Shown: piece after piece, positions 1 to 8,151 of the stretch
Layout: each line of letters starts with the position of its first letter
Numbering within the stretch: the first letter of the stretch is position 1
Source: Gammaproteobacteria bacterium
GTDB taxonomy: Bacteria; Pseudomonadota; Gammaproteobacteria; Pseudomonadales; Azotimanducaceae
NCBI GenBank assembly: GCA_009841615.1
Contig: VXLL01000025.1
Span: 1 to 64,000, forward strand
Length of the DNA stretch: 64,000 nucleotides
Direction of reading: 5' to 3'
Position numbers and translations under genes: made by a program
The notes under the pieces: model-generated
Told to the model about the DNA's origin: nothing
Database searches by the model: none
The model's input: only the letters and a program-made list of their open reading frames with translations

Positions 1-206
1 TTCGACCCGAGAATGAGTTAGCAAATTACAACTTAGGAACGTTGTTCGATATGTTGGATGAGTTTGATTTGGCAGTCCGTTATTATCAACGTGCACCGAA
101 TATGGCTATGGCACATCACAATTTGGCGCGAATTTACGATCAACAAGGCAATGAAGTCAAAGCTGCGCGGCACTTATCCATTAAGCACGAGCTAGAGCAC
201 GAGTAG
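1..206 (+). CDS. TPR-repeat protein, C-terminal end (partial)
   Basis: Only the last 67 codons are in the window, read from base 3 to a TAG at 204-206. The peptide contains NYNLGTLFDMLDEFDLAVRY and a second helical hairpin with HHNLARIYDQQGN. The spacing of Leu, Gly, Tyr and Ala (LG..., A..YY, A..NLA.IY...G....A..H) is that of tetratricopeptide repeats, which form protein-protein interaction scaffolds. The role of the full protein cannot be told because the N-terminus lies outside. The gene ends a few bases before the end of the convergent bfd-like gene. The TPR call rests on pattern only; which TPR family it belongs to is unknown. Confidence 0.6.
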   Translation, partial: RPENELANYNLGTLFDMLDEFDLAVRYYQRAPNMAMAHHNLARIYDQQGNEVKAARHLSIKHELEHE

Positions 207-210
207 TACT

Positions 211-426
211 CTAAACGTCTTTGAGTTCGTGACGGTCGGGATCTAGTGTTTGAATGTGATTATGCGATTCAAATTTCACGATCAGGTCTGCGATCATATA
301 AATACATGAACCGCAATTCAATCCTACCCCTAGTTGTTTCGTGACTGCATCTAGGTCTTTGCAACCTGAACGTACGCATTTAATTATCTGATCCGTAGTT
401 ACCGCGCTACAAAGACATACATACAT
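211..426 (-). CDS. bfd: bacterioferritin-associated ferredoxin (BFD-type [2Fe-2S] protein)
   Basis: A small protein of about 71 aa starting MYVCLCSAVT with a later NCGSC. The CxC plus CxxC arrangement is that of the BFD-like [2Fe-2S] domain. In known systems Bfd docks on bacterioferritin and passes electrons to its heme so that stored iron is released. I prefer the ATG at 424-426 to the upstream one at 450. The upstream ATG lies inside the palindromic Fur-like site and would precede the expected transcription start, whereas MYVCLC is the usual family N-terminus. The gene is divergent from bfr, which supports the call. No clear Shine-Dalgarno sequence is visible and the leader would be very short. 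Confidence 0.85.
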   Translation of the reverse strand: MYVCLCSAVTTDQIIKCVRSGCKDLDAVTKQLGVGLNCGSCIYMIADLIVKFESHNHIQTLDPDRHELKDV

Positions 427-435
427 AATACTATT

Positions 436-460
436 GTAAATAATAATCATTATTATTTAC
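436..460. promoter_or_regulatory. Fur-box-like perfect palindrome between bfd and bfr
   Basis: Twelve bases, GTAAATAATAAT, are followed by a central C at 448 and then by their exact complement ATTATTATTTAC: a 25-bp perfect inverted repeat. Aligned by hand to the classical 19-bp Fur consensus, 436-454 matches 15 of 19 positions. The site covers the -10 and most of the spacer of the proposed bfd promoter but ends more than 50 bp before the proposed bfr -35. It is therefore expected to repress bfd rather than bfr. Fur binding is inferred. Confidence 0.7.
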
Positions 461-468
461 GATTTCAA
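440..468 (-). promoter_or_regulatory. candidate sigma-70 promoter of bfd
   Basis: On the minus strand TTGAAA (468-463) and TATTAT (445-440) are separated by 17 bp. The -10 lies inside the Fur-like palindrome. Transcription would start near 433, only a few bases before the chosen bfd start at 426. Prediction by eye. Confidence 0.45.
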
Positions 469-512
469 TAAGTATGACCAAGATAATTCAATCAGTATTG
501 TTGTTTTTTGTT

Positions 513-540
513 TTGAAATACAAAATATGTAAACTATACA
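513..540 (+). promoter_or_regulatory. candidate sigma-70 promoter of bfr
   Basis: TTGAAA (513-518) and TATACA (535-540) are separated by 16 bp, and bfr starts at 567. It lies outside the Fur-like palindrome, so bfr may be expressed when bfd is repressed. Prediction by eye. Confidence 0.45.
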
Positions 541-566
541 ACCTATAGAACATCGAGAACAAAACT

Positions 567-1040
567 ATGCAAGTACAGGATTCACAAATCTTTGTTCACT
601 TGAACACGGTCTTGAAAAATGAACTTACGGCGATTAACCAGTACTTTCTTCACTCGAGAATGCTGAAAGATTTCGGGCTGAACCGACTCGCGCACCATGA
701 ATACGAAGAGTCCGTCGAAGAGATGAAACATGCCGACATGTTGGTTCAACGTATCCTGTTGTTAGAGGGAATACCGAACTTGCAAGAACTTGGGCACTTG
801 AGAATCGGAGAGCGACCAGAGGAGATGCTAAGATGCGACTTAGAACTCGAAATGCAGGCACTGCAGGATCTTCGCGACGGTATCGAATTCTGCGAGTCAG
901 TTCGAGATTACGTTTCGCGAGACCTTTTTGCGAGCATCTTGGAAAATGAGGAAGAACACGTTGATTGGATCGAAACTCAATTGGATCTCATCGAACGCAT
1001 AGGTGTAGAAAGCTATTTAGAACAGCAAATGCACGAGTAG
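567..1040 (+). CDS. bfr: bacterioferritin
   Basis: 157 aa, the normal Bfr length. Bacterioferritin is a 24-subunit cytoplasmic shell that oxidises Fe2+ at a di-iron ferroxidase site and stores it as mineral; heme sits between subunit pairs. Family motifs are intact: NELTAINQYFLHSRM (Glu19, Tyr26), EEMKHAD (Glu52, Met53, His55) and EEEHVDW near the C-terminus. Met53 corresponds to the heme-ligating methionine, so this is the heme-binding type and not a plain ferritin. It is divergently paired with bfd and close to feoAB, giving an iron storage, release and uptake block. Confidence 0.96.
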   Translation: MQVQDSQIFVHLNTVLKNELTAINQYFLHSRMLKDFGLNRLAHHEYEESVEEMKHADMLVQRILLLEGIPNLQELGHLRIGERPEEMLRCDLELEMQALQDLRDGIEFCESVRDYVSRDLFASILENEEEHVDWIETQLDLIERIGVESYLEQQMHE

Positions 1041-1142
1041 TCGAAGGCTCGCGATTACTTTGTAACAGGAAGTATTAGTACTTCGCAATAGCCGACGACA
1101 ACCTAAGGCAATCTTCACCCGCCTATCTCACTGGTTGTGCGA

Positions 1143-3236
1143 CTAGTCGAGTTGTACTACTTCTAATAAGCGTTCGGAAGCGTGTTCTTGGCGACGTCCC
1201 CACCAAATGAGCAACGACATGCACGCTACCGCGAGTGCGACCATGCCTGAAATCCAAGTTGTTGCTACCCACGGATTTGTTCCGATTTGTCCCACTTGAT
1301 AGACACAGACAGCTAATGTATATGCAATCGTTACGCTCCAAGCAACGCTGAACGTCGCCCAATACCCTCCTAGCTCTCTTAGGATTACTCCAATTGTCGC
1401 GACGCAAGGAACATAAAGCAAAAGAAACACTAGATAGCTGAAAGCCCCAAGTTTGCCGTCAAATAATGTCTGCATTGCTAGCACGGTGTTGATGTCGACA
1501 TCGTTCTCTATCGCTCTCCCTTCTAGTGTATCGATGTTGTCAACTCTCAAACCGAGTGGGTCCAGCATCGACTCTCCAAGTGCAAGAAAATTTTGCGGCA
1601 CCGACACTACTGCGGTTTTCCACGTCACGCCATAGTCAAAGTTTTGATCAACATCGGGAACCGGGGTATATAGGGCATCAAGCGATCCTACGACCACTTC
1701 CTTAGCGAAAAAGCCGGTAAATATCCCGACCGTTGCTGGCCAGTTATCTTCGTCTATACCCATAGGCGCAAATATCGGAGTAATCGTTCGACCTATTGCT
1801 GCAAGTAATGACTGTTCAGTGTTCTCGTTCCCGAAGGATCCATCGGTGCTCATAGAACTGACAAACTGCAGGACGACTACAACTACCACAATGGCGCGTC
1901 CCGCACGCAGCACAAAGTCACTGAGTCGGTGCCACGTGTGTCGAAATAGGTTTCGTAACTTGGGCGTGTGATACTTGGGTAGTTCATGAGAAAACACGTA
2001 CGAAGACTGATTGACGAGATGACTTTTGACCATCCATGTTGTTCCCAAAGCGACGGCGATTCCAATGAGGTAAAGCAGAAATACCAGGTTTTGACCATGA
2101 TTCGGAAAAAACGCCGCAACAAATAACACGTACACTGTTAAACGCGCGCCACAAGACATAAATGGCGCCATAATCGTTGTCAAGATTCGATCAGGTTTAC
2201 TATCTAAGCTCCGAGTGCTCATGACGCTCGGTACATTACAGCCAAACCCAATGATTAAAGGGACTAAGGCTTTTCCGGGTAAACCCACCGCACGCAAAGG
2301 TTTATCTAGGATGAATGCTACGCGACCCATATATCCAGAGTCTTCGAGTAATGACAAGAATAGGAACAGTGCTCCTATTACTGGTAGAAAGGTCCCAACC
2401 AGCTGTACACCACTCCCAACACCTTCGGCGACGACTGCCGTGAGCCAAGACGGACTGCCGACTGAATCGAGAAGCAGTCGCGGAGTCTCTACAAAGATCA
2501 TGCTCCCCAATATGTCAAAAAAATCTATAAAGACTGACCCAACGTTGATTGCAAAAAAGAACATCAAATACATCACGACTAGAAAAATCGGAATAGCTAG
2601 GAAGCGATTCAACACCCATCGATCTATGTAGTGTGTTATGTGTGGTGTCTTACTGGAACTTCTCGCCACTTTTTCGAGTATTTCGTCAACAAATTGGTAC
2701 CGTTCTGAAACGTTGAATTGTTCTTTCGACTGCACTACTGTTAGTGCGTCTTCGATCACATCCAGCACAATTCTTCGAGATTTGGTTCGAGTTGCATCGA
2801 CGAGAACTACCGGACACCTTAGCTGTTCACTAAGTGCTAAACAATCGACTTCTAGAGCCTGTTTTGCTGCCAAATCTGACATGGTTAGCACCACTACCAT
2901 CGGCGTTTCGAGTTCACGTAATTGGGTCGTAAGAAAAAGCCCACGTGCTAGTGTCGTCGAGTCTACTACATTGACGATGACCTCAGCGCGCTGTTGTTGC
3001 AAATAGGTTCGAGCTATCGTTTCGTCGATTTTGTCTGTGTTTTCTGCTTGCGTTAGGTCGTACAAACCAGGCAAGTCAACGACTTCAAAACAGGATTTCG
3101 CGTAGCGTACCGTACCAATCTTCTGTTCGACAGTTACACCTGACCAGTTCCCCGTTCGCTGTACGCCACCGGTTAGAGTGTTAAACAGTGTTGTCTTACC
3201 GCTATTTGGATTTCCGATCAGTGCGACGGTTGTCAC
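1143..3236 (-). CDS. feoB: ferrous iron transporter FeoB
   Basis: About 697 aa. FeoB imports Fe2+ across the inner membrane, with an N-terminal G-protein domain fused to a membrane domain. P-loop GNPNSGKT is at residues 8-15 and G3 DLPGLYDL follows. The membrane part contains two gate repeats, around FLFLSLLEDSGYMGRVAF and FLLLYVPCVATIGVILRELG. I start it at the GTG at 3236, whose GTGA overlaps the feoA stop. The open frame extends 9 codons further but into feoA, and MTTVALIGNPNSGK is the usual N-terminus. The expected G4 motif NxxD reads TMSD here, an uncommon Thr replacing Asn. No feoC follows. Confidence 0.95.
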   Translation of the reverse strand: MTTVALIGNPNSGKTTLFNTLTGGVQRTGNWSGVTVEQKIGTVRYAKSCFEVVDLPGLYDLTQAENTDKIDETIARTYLQQQRAEVIVNVVDSTTLARGLFLTTQLRELETPMVVVLTMSDLAAKQALEVDCLALSEQLRCPVVLVDATRTKSRRIVLDVIEDALTVVQSKEQFNVSERYQFVDEILEKVARSSSKTPHITHYIDRWVLNRFLAIPIFLVVMYLMFFFAINVGSVFIDFFDILGSMIFVETPRLLLDSVGSPSWLTAVVAEGVGSGVQLVGTFLPVIGALFLFLSLLEDSGYMGRVAFILDKPLRAVGLPGKALVPLIIGFGCNVPSVMSTRSLDSKPDRILTTIMAPFMSCGARLTVYVLFVAAFFPNHGQNLVFLLYLIGIAVALGTTWMVKSHLVNQSSYVFSHELPKYHTPKLRNLFRHTWHRLSDFVLRAGRAIVVVVVVLQFVSSMSTDGSFGNENTEQSLLAAIGRTITPIFAPMGIDEDNWPATVGIFTGFFAKEVVVGSLDALYTPVPDVDQNFDYGVTWKTAVVSVPQNFLALGESMLDPLGLRVDNIDTLEGRAIENDVDINTVLAMQTLFDGKLGAFSYLVFLLLYVPCVATIGVILRELGGYWATFSVAWSVTIAYTLAVCVYQVGQIGTNPWVATTWISGMVALAVACMSLLIWWGRRQEHASERLLEVVQLD

Positions 3237-3466
3237 TGGGTGATGGGCGCAACGCGTATACAAGCTAGGTCATCGCGCCGCAGACACAGGTCATAGTCAC
3301 GTAATTTAAGGTGGACGGGATCGCCCATTGGCGCGACCCGATGAATTGACACTACAGTTCCTGGTACCAGTCCGAGACTTTGTAGGTGTTGAGCGTGCGG
3401 GGGTAGTGTTTGATAGCGGAGAATCTTGGCAGATTCTCCTTGTTTGAGCTTGTTCAATAAAGTCAT
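3233..3466 (-). CDS. feoA: FeoA, SH3-like accessory protein of ferrous iron uptake
   Basis: 77 aa, the usual FeoA size. FeoA is a small SH3-fold cytoplasmic protein needed for FeoB function. Recognisable features are the Leu/Gly pattern HLQSLGLVPGTVVSIHRVAP and MGDPVHLKLRDYDLCLRRDD. It is the first gene of a two-gene operon and overlaps feoB by four bases (GTGA). A strong Fur-box match begins three bases upstream of its ATG. Confidence 0.93.
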   Translation of the reverse strand: MTLLNKLKQGESAKILRYQTLPPHAQHLQSLGLVPGTVVSIHRVAPMGDPVHLKLRDYDLCLRRDDLACIRVAPITQ

Positions 3467-3468
3467 TT

Positions 3469-3487
3469 AATAATGATAATCATTCTC
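3469..3487 (-). promoter_or_regulatory. Fur box upstream of feoAB
   Basis: By hand alignment the 19-mer matches the classical Fur consensus at 17 of 19 positions (AATAATGATA then ATCATTCTC on the plus strand). It sits directly against the feoA start codon, so Fur-Fe2+ would block transcription or initiation of feoAB under iron-replete conditions. Binding is inferred. Confidence 0.8.
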
Positions 3488-3586
3488 ATTTAAATTACAA
3501 TGCTCAGATAGTTTGAAACTAAAGAAAAGAGAAAATCTGACTCGATTATTGTGCCAGATTTTTGGAAACTGTTGCGAAGTGTCCAC

Positions 3587-3663
3587 TGGCGCGCCCGCAG
3601 GGACTCGAACCCCGAACCCCCAGGTTCGAAGCCTGGTGCTCTATCCAGTTGAGCTACGAGCGC
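3587..3663 (-). tRNA. tRNA-Arg (anticodon TCG)
   Basis: The reverse complement folds as a standard cloverleaf. The acceptor GCGCTCG pairs with CGGGCGC (one G-T pair). The D arm is GCTC/GAGC, the anticodon stem CCAGG/CCTGG encloses CTTCGAA, and the T arm carries GGTTCGAGTCC. The anticodon TCG decodes CGA/CGG-type arginine codons. The discriminator is G and CCA is encoded at 3589-3587. The sequence closely resembles enterobacterial tRNA-Arg. No other tRNA is nearby. Confidence 0.96.
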
Positions 3664-3889
3664 TGAGTTGAAGTGAGCGAAAAATTATATGTGCGTGAGA
3701 TGGTGTAGCAATTTTTACTTCTCGCAGATTTTTGAAGCAACAGGAGACGAGTCTATGGCGTAAGTCTGTTTCGGCTTCGGTTAAATGTTCCTCAAAAAAT
3801 TTTGTCCTCAACCTCTTAAAATACACCATGGTCGATAGACTAACTTCCCAATAAATATTTCTCTTTAATAGGCTACTTAGAGCACTTGT

Positions 3890-4987
3890 ATGAACTTTGA
3901 TAGTGTCGAAGCAACCATCGAAGCGGTTGGTCGAGGGGAATTAGTTATTGTCGTAGACGACGATGATCGGGAAAACGAAGGGGATCTCATTATGGCGGCA
4001 GCTAAAGCAACGCCCGAACGAGTCGCATTCATGGTTCGGCACACGAGCGGAATTCTTTGCACGCCGATAACGCTGGAACACGCGGAACGATTACAGCTAC
4101 AACCTATGGTGGCGCGGAACGATGCGCCATTGAGTACAGCATTTACGGTAAGTATCGATTACAAACATGGTTTGTCGACAGGTATTGCAGCAGAGGAACG
4201 CGCGAACACAATCCTTGCCTTGGCCAGCAACAACACACAGGCTTCAGATTTTGTGCGTCCTGGTCATGTCTTTCCGCTTGTTGCGATGCGCGGTGGAGTT
4301 CTTGTACGATCTGGCCACACCGAAGCAGCTATCGACTTAGCTACTGCAGCAGGTTGCGCGCCGGTGGGTTTACTAGCCGAAATTGTTAACGATGATGGTA
4401 GCGTCAAAAGGCTGTCCGAGCTTATCGAATTCGCGCAGGAACACTCATTGAAAATTACTTCGATTGCTGAATTGATTGCTTGGCGGCAACGTCGTGAACA
4501 GTTAGTAGAGAGAATCAAAGAATTCACCGTGAGCACGAGCTATGGTGAGGCTAAAGCATTCTCCTATCGAACTAGTTTTGAAGAAGCTGAACACTTGGTT
4601 CTCAAAATCGGAGATGTAGATCCGAAAGCAACTGTACTCGTTCGTATCCACCGAGAGCGTTTGGTCGAGGATGTGTTCGGTCCACAATTCGAACACGACA
4701 AGCGATTAGTAGATCTCGCACTCGAACGTCTCGTCGCTGCGGGTGGTGGAGTGTTTATCTACCTTAGGGCTGGCTCTGAGGGTGTTCCTTTTGCAAGGTT
4801 ACACCATACAACTCCTGCTAGCCGAGAGACCAAGCGTACTCAGGAATGGTTGGAGATTGGCGTGGGCGCGCAGATCTTAGCTGATCTTGGATTGAAAAAG
4901 ATCAAGGTACTAGCCGGACGAAAGATCGACTATGTTGGTCTCGAGGGTTTCGGACTCCAAGTACAGGGTACTGAAATCCTCTCATAA
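3890..4987 (+). CDS. ribB: 3,4-dihydroxy-2-butanone 4-phosphate synthase fused to a degenerate GTP cyclohydrolase II domain
   Basis: 365 aa with the RibBA layout. Residues 1-205 form the DHBP synthase domain, which makes the four-carbon riboflavin precursor from ribulose 5-phosphate. It has the acidic loop VVDDDDRENEGDL, the conserved His of RPGHVFPL and HTEAAIDL. Residues 206-365 are homologous to GTP cyclohydrolase II by length and by VLVRIHRERLVEDVFG. The zinc-binding cysteines and CDCG motif expected there are absent (FGPQFEHDKRL instead), so the second activity should be lost. A separate RibA must supply it. Similar RibB-plus-dead-domain proteins exist in other proteobacteria. No FMN riboswitch is recognisable in the 226 bp upstream. 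Confidence 0.88.
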   Translation: MNFDSVEATIEAVGRGELVIVVDDDDRENEGDLIMAAAKATPERVAFMVRHTSGILCTPITLEHAERLQLQPMVARNDAPLSTAFTVSIDYKHGLSTGIAAEERANTILALASNNTQASDFVRPGHVFPLVAMRGGVLVRSGHTEAAIDLATAAGCAPVGLLAEIVNDDGSVKRLSELIEFAQEHSLKITSIAELIAWRQRREQLVERIKEFTVSTSYGEAKAFSYRTSFEEAEHLVLKIGDVDPKATVLVRIHRERLVEDVFGPQFEHDKRLVDLALERLVAAGGGVFIYLRAGSEGVPFARLHHTTPASRETKRTQEWLEIGVGAQILADLGLKKIKVLAGRKIDYVGLEGFGLQVQGTEILS

Positions 4988-5026
4988 TAAATTGATCTAA
5001 CTCTCCCGATAAACTCAAAAAATTTC

Positions 5027-5989
5027 ATGCCTGAGAAACCAAGAATTGGAATTACCCTAGGTGATCCAGCTGGGATTGGAAGTGAAATCCTAGTCAAAGC
5101 ATTACCTGAAGTCCATCAGCGGTGTACACCAGTTCTGTACGGTTCTGAGTGGTCTATAAAAGATGGGAGTAGTGTTGCCGGGGTCAATTTAGACGTGGTG
5201 AATGATTCAACATTTATCGACGTGAACATTCCCAAACCAGCAGACTTTACTTTTGGCCGAGTTTCGGCTACATGCGGGGAAATAGCAGTTCGAGCTGTTG
5301 AATCCGCAGCGGAAGACGTGATAGCAGGGAAGTTGGATGCGCTTATGACTTGCCCGCTAAACAAAGAAGCAATACACTTGGCTGGCTACGAAGACATTGG
5401 CCATCAGGAAATCTTCGGTAGGCTGTCGAATGCGAAGTCCACGGCGACGATGTTAATGACGACGGGATTAAGAGTCGTGCATCTGTCTACCCATTTGTCG
5501 ATCACAGATGCGGCACGTTCAATTACTAGAGAAGTTGTTTTAGAGAGATTACGGCTCATTAGAAGATGCTTTGAACTGTGGGGGCTTTCACCAGTTCGAA
5601 TCGGTGTTGCTGCTTTAAACCCGCATGGCGGAGAAGGAGGTCTATTGGGTCGGGAAGAGATTGAACAAATTCGTCCTGCAGTTGATCAGGCTGTTCAAGA
5701 AGGCATCGAAGCCATGGGGCCGTATCCGGCAGATTCAATCTTCAATCGTGCGATAGCTGGAGAATTCGATGTGGTCTTAGCGATGTATCACGACCAAGGA
5801 CACATAGCGATCAAAGTGCATGATCTTCATCAAAGCGTCTCCGCTACTCTCGGTTTACCATTCGTCCGCACATCAGTTGACCATGGTACCGCGTTCGACA
5901 TTGCTGGTCGCGGAATTGCCAATCATAGAAGTACGATCGCTGCAATTGATGCGGCAATCACTCTCGTTTCTGGAAATTTAGGTAAGTGA
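5027..5989 (+). CDS. PdxA-family 4-phosphohydroxy-acid dehydrogenase (PdxA2-like)
   Basis: 320 aa. It starts GITLGDPAGIGSEI and keeps the metal-binding histidines in GHQEIF, NPHGGEGG and SVDHGTAFDI. PdxA oxidises 4-phosphohydroxy-L-threonine in pyridoxal phosphate synthesis. A paralogous group, PdxA2, acts on 4-phospho-D-threonate or D-erythronate in sugar-acid catabolism. Around the third motif this protein reads MYHDQGHIAIKVHD and AFDIAGRGIA. That resembles PdxA2 rather than E. coli PdxA (HDQGLPVLKY, ALELAG). The following fumarylacetoacetase-fold gene, 41 bp downstream, also suits a catabolic pair. No kinase partner is next to it, so PdxA itself is not excluded. Confidence 0.8.
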   Translation: MPEKPRIGITLGDPAGIGSEILVKALPEVHQRCTPVLYGSEWSIKDGSSVAGVNLDVVNDSTFIDVNIPKPADFTFGRVSATCGEIAVRAVESAAEDVIAGKLDALMTCPLNKEAIHLAGYEDIGHQEIFGRLSNAKSTATMLMTTGLRVVHLSTHLSITDAARSITREVVLERLRLIRRCFELWGLSPVRIGVAALNPHGGEGGLLGREEIEQIRPAVDQAVQEGIEAMGPYPADSIFNRAIAGEFDVVLAMYHDQGHIAIKVHDLHQSVSATLGLPFVRTSVDHGTAFDIAGRGIANHRSTIAAIDAAITLVSGNLGK

Positions 5990-6030
5990 TCGCGCTTTCC
6001 ATTCTGCTACGATAAGGGCAAAGCGTCTCA

Positions 6031-6873
6031 ATGCGTTGGTTGTCTTTTACTCTTGAGGGCCGTAGTTCCTTCGGCTATGTTGAAGAGGAGAACGTAGTCG
6101 ACCTTGGGGCGGTATGTAATTTACCTGATTTAAAGAGTACGCTCCAAACCGGTTGTCTCGAATTTCTACAACAGGTACTCTGTGATCGAGCACCTCGCAT
6201 TCCTTTGCAAACTATCGAGTTCCTCCCACCGATACCGAATCCTTCAAAGGTGTTGTGCATAGGATTAAATTACGTAGCCCATCAAGAAGAAACTGGTCAT
6301 GGAGGTGAAGATCAGCCTACGTTGTTCGTTCGATTCGGTGAAGCTCAGGTTGGGCACAATGGCACCATGCTCCGGCCGCAAGAGTCGAATTCGTTGGATT
6401 TCGAGGGCGAAATAGCTTTGGTGATTGGTTCATCAGGACGCAGAATTCCAAAAGGGGAGTGCGTAAACCACGTTTTTGGTTTTAGTTGCTACAACGATGG
6501 AAGCGTCCGCGAGTTTCAACGCCACACTAGTCAATTCACTGCTGGTAAGAATTTCGCTCAGACTGGTGGCTTCGGACCTTGGATCATGACGCCAGAGGAA
6601 ATCGGCAATCTTGAGGACATGGAATTACTGACACACCTTAACGGCGAATTAGTGCAACATGCTTGGTCGTCTGACATGGTGTTCGATTTTGCGTCGATTT
6701 TGAGCTACTGTTCGACATTCATTGATTTGGAACCCGGTGACGTCATTGTCACCGGCACACCGGGTGGAGTAGGTGCACGGCGGAAACCGCCCGTGTTCAT
6801 GGACGAGGGAGATGTCGTATCCGTTACAGTTCGACCTATTGGTACGCTGACGAATACGGTCTCTGTGGGTTAA
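6031..6873 (+). CDS. fumarylacetoacetate hydrolase-family protein
   Basis: 280 aa. The FAH C-terminal fold is clear: KVLCIGLNYVAHQEETG, the metal-binding DFEGEIALVIG and YNDGSVREFQ, then ITGKNF-like TAGKNFAQTGGFGPW and GDVIVTGTPGGVG near the end. Members hydrolyse or decarboxylate beta-diketo acids or act as acylpyruvases using a divalent metal. A small N-terminal domain (about 1-70) precedes it, as in 2-oxo-acid lyase-like members. It probably shares a transcript with the PdxA2-like gene. The substrate cannot be read from sequence. Confidence 0.88.
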   Translation: MRWLSFTLEGRSSFGYVEEENVVDLGAVCNLPDLKSTLQTGCLEFLQQVLCDRAPRIPLQTIEFLPPIPNPSKVLCIGLNYVAHQEETGHGGEDQPTLFVRFGEAQVGHNGTMLRPQESNSLDFEGEIALVIGSSGRRIPKGECVNHVFGFSCYNDGSVREFQRHTSQFTAGKNFAQTGGFGPWIMTPEEIGNLEDMELLTHLNGELVQHAWSSDMVFDFASILSYCSTFIDLEPGDVIVTGTPGGVGARRKPPVFMDEGDVVSVTVRPIGTLTNTVSVG

Positions 6874-6886
6874 ATCTACTTTCCTT

Positions 6887-7360
6887 CTAGCAGTTGAGTT
6901 GTTCCATATATTCCAACACCTTTGCAGGATGGTCAGCTGCTTTCGGAACACGCTTCCAATGTTTGACAATCACACCATTCGGATCAATAATCGCGGTTGA
7001 ACGAATCACTCCCATCGTCTTCTTTCCGTACATCGTTTTCTCGCCATAGGCACCGTACATCTTCATGACAGCACGGTCTGTGTCGCACAGCAAGGTGAAG
7101 GGCAGGTTATATTTTTCGACAAACTTCTGATGCGATTCTGGACTATCTGGAGAGACACCGATGACTTCAGTATTTCGTGCTTTGATTTCATTCCAAAGAT
7201 CTCGAAATCCACATGCTTCCTTGGTACAACCAGGCGTGTCATCGCGGGGGTAAAAGTACAACACGACGTATTTGCCTCGTAGATGGTCAAGCGAGACAGT
7301 TTTTCCCTTCGTATCGGTAAGTGAAAAATTTGGCGCGATTTGTCCTTCGTTTACTGACAT
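6887..7360 (-). CDS. bcp: thioredoxin-dependent peroxiredoxin (Bcp/PrxQ)
   Basis: 157 aa, the standard Bcp length. It reduces hydroperoxides in the cytoplasm with electrons from thioredoxin. The motif DDTPGCTKEACGFRD holds the peroxidatic Cys and, five residues on, the resolving Cys of the atypical two-Cys type. N-terminal APNFSLTDTKGKTVSL and YPRDDTPGC are typical. It is convergent with the FAH-like gene, 13 bp apart. No OxyR-like site was recognised upstream. Confidence 0.95.
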   Translation of the reverse strand: MSVNEGQIAPNFSLTDTKGKTVSLDHLRGKYVVLYFYPRDDTPGCTKEACGFRDLWNEIKARNTEVIGVSPDSPESHQKFVEKYNLPFTLLCDTDRAVMKMYGAYGEKTMYGKKTMGVIRSTAIIDPNGVIVKHWKRVPKAADHPAKVLEYMEQLNC

Positions 7361-7488
7361 AACAAGTTAAAATCCATTTAAAATTCAAAGAGTATACTGA
7401 ATCGATTGAACGATCTTTATTTGTCGATACCACAGTTTTTTGAATTGTGCCTTGTCTTAAAAAAAAATCCATCAATCAAGCATTTCGA

Positions 7489-8133
7489 ATGAGTCTAGAA
7501 ACAGCTAAAACACCCCGTCGAACAGTATTCACATTAGTGGGTACAGCGATCGTTTGTTCATTAATGTTGGTAAGTTTAGTGTCGAGTTGCATGTCGTTAC
7601 GACAGCCGAGTAACACTGCTAATCTCTGTACGATTTTTGCAGAGAAGAGTTATTGGTATCGACATGCAGTCAATGCAGAAAAACAGTGGAATATTGATAA
7701 AACAATACTCATGGCAGTCATAAAACAGGAATCGAGTTTTGTTCGGTCAGCGCGGCCACCTCGAATGCGGATTCTCGGTTTCATCCCGTGGAAAAGACCG
7801 ACGACGGCTTATGGTTACGCACAAGCTATTGACACTACTTGGGGCGACTACAAAGAACGTAATGAACGACCTAACGCAAATCGGACGAACTTTAGAGATG
7901 CGATTGATTTCGTCGGTTGGTATTTAGACACGGCAGCAACGACTGCAAACGTCGCTCGGGACGATCCAAAAAGTCTATACCTGACCTACCACGAAGGAAT
8001 AACCGGATATCTAGAAGGGAATTGGAGAAATAAGAAGAAACTGTTGGTGGCTGCTACTAAGGTCGAAGACACCTCAGAAGTCTACGAAACACAATTAGAA
8101 GACTGCGACCGTGGCCCTGCACGTCGTCGGTGA
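7489..8133 (+). CDS. transglycosylase SLT-domain lipoprotein
   Basis: About 214 aa from the ATG at 7489; the frame is open 14 codons further to 7447. The chosen start gives a signal peptide with basic KTPRRT, a hydrophobic stretch, and a lipobox-like VSSC near residue 34. After it come AVIKQESSFV, with the likely catalytic Glu, then TTAYGYAQAIDTTWGDYK and YLTYHEGITGYLEGNW. This is the pattern of lysozyme-like SLT domains that cleave peptidoglycan between MurNAc and GlcNAc. It probably acts from a membrane lipid anchor. The exact MLT family is uncertain. Confidence 0.78.
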   Translation: MSLETAKTPRRTVFTLVGTAIVCSLMLVSLVSSCMSLRQPSNTANLCTIFAEKSYWYRHAVNAEKQWNIDKTILMAVIKQESSFVRSARPPRMRILGFIPWKRPTTAYGYAQAIDTTWGDYKERNERPNANRTNFRDAIDFVGWYLDTAATTANVARDDPKSLYLTYHEGITGYLEGNWRNKKKLLVAATKVEDTSEVYETQLEDCDRGPARRR

Positions 8134-8151
8134 CTCTACCGCATCGGTTAA

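Noticed and set aside
1069..1084. Hairpin GAAGTA-TTAG-TACTTC between bfr and feoB
   Set aside because: Six weak pairs and no T-run, so a terminator call would not be safe.
3641..3829. Minus-strand ORF of 62 codons overlapping the tRNA-Arg
   Set aside because: Runs into the tRNA gene and has no recognisable protein pattern.
3664..3889. Possible FMN riboswitch ahead of ribB
   Set aside because: None of the conserved RFN-element blocks could be found in the 226 bp.
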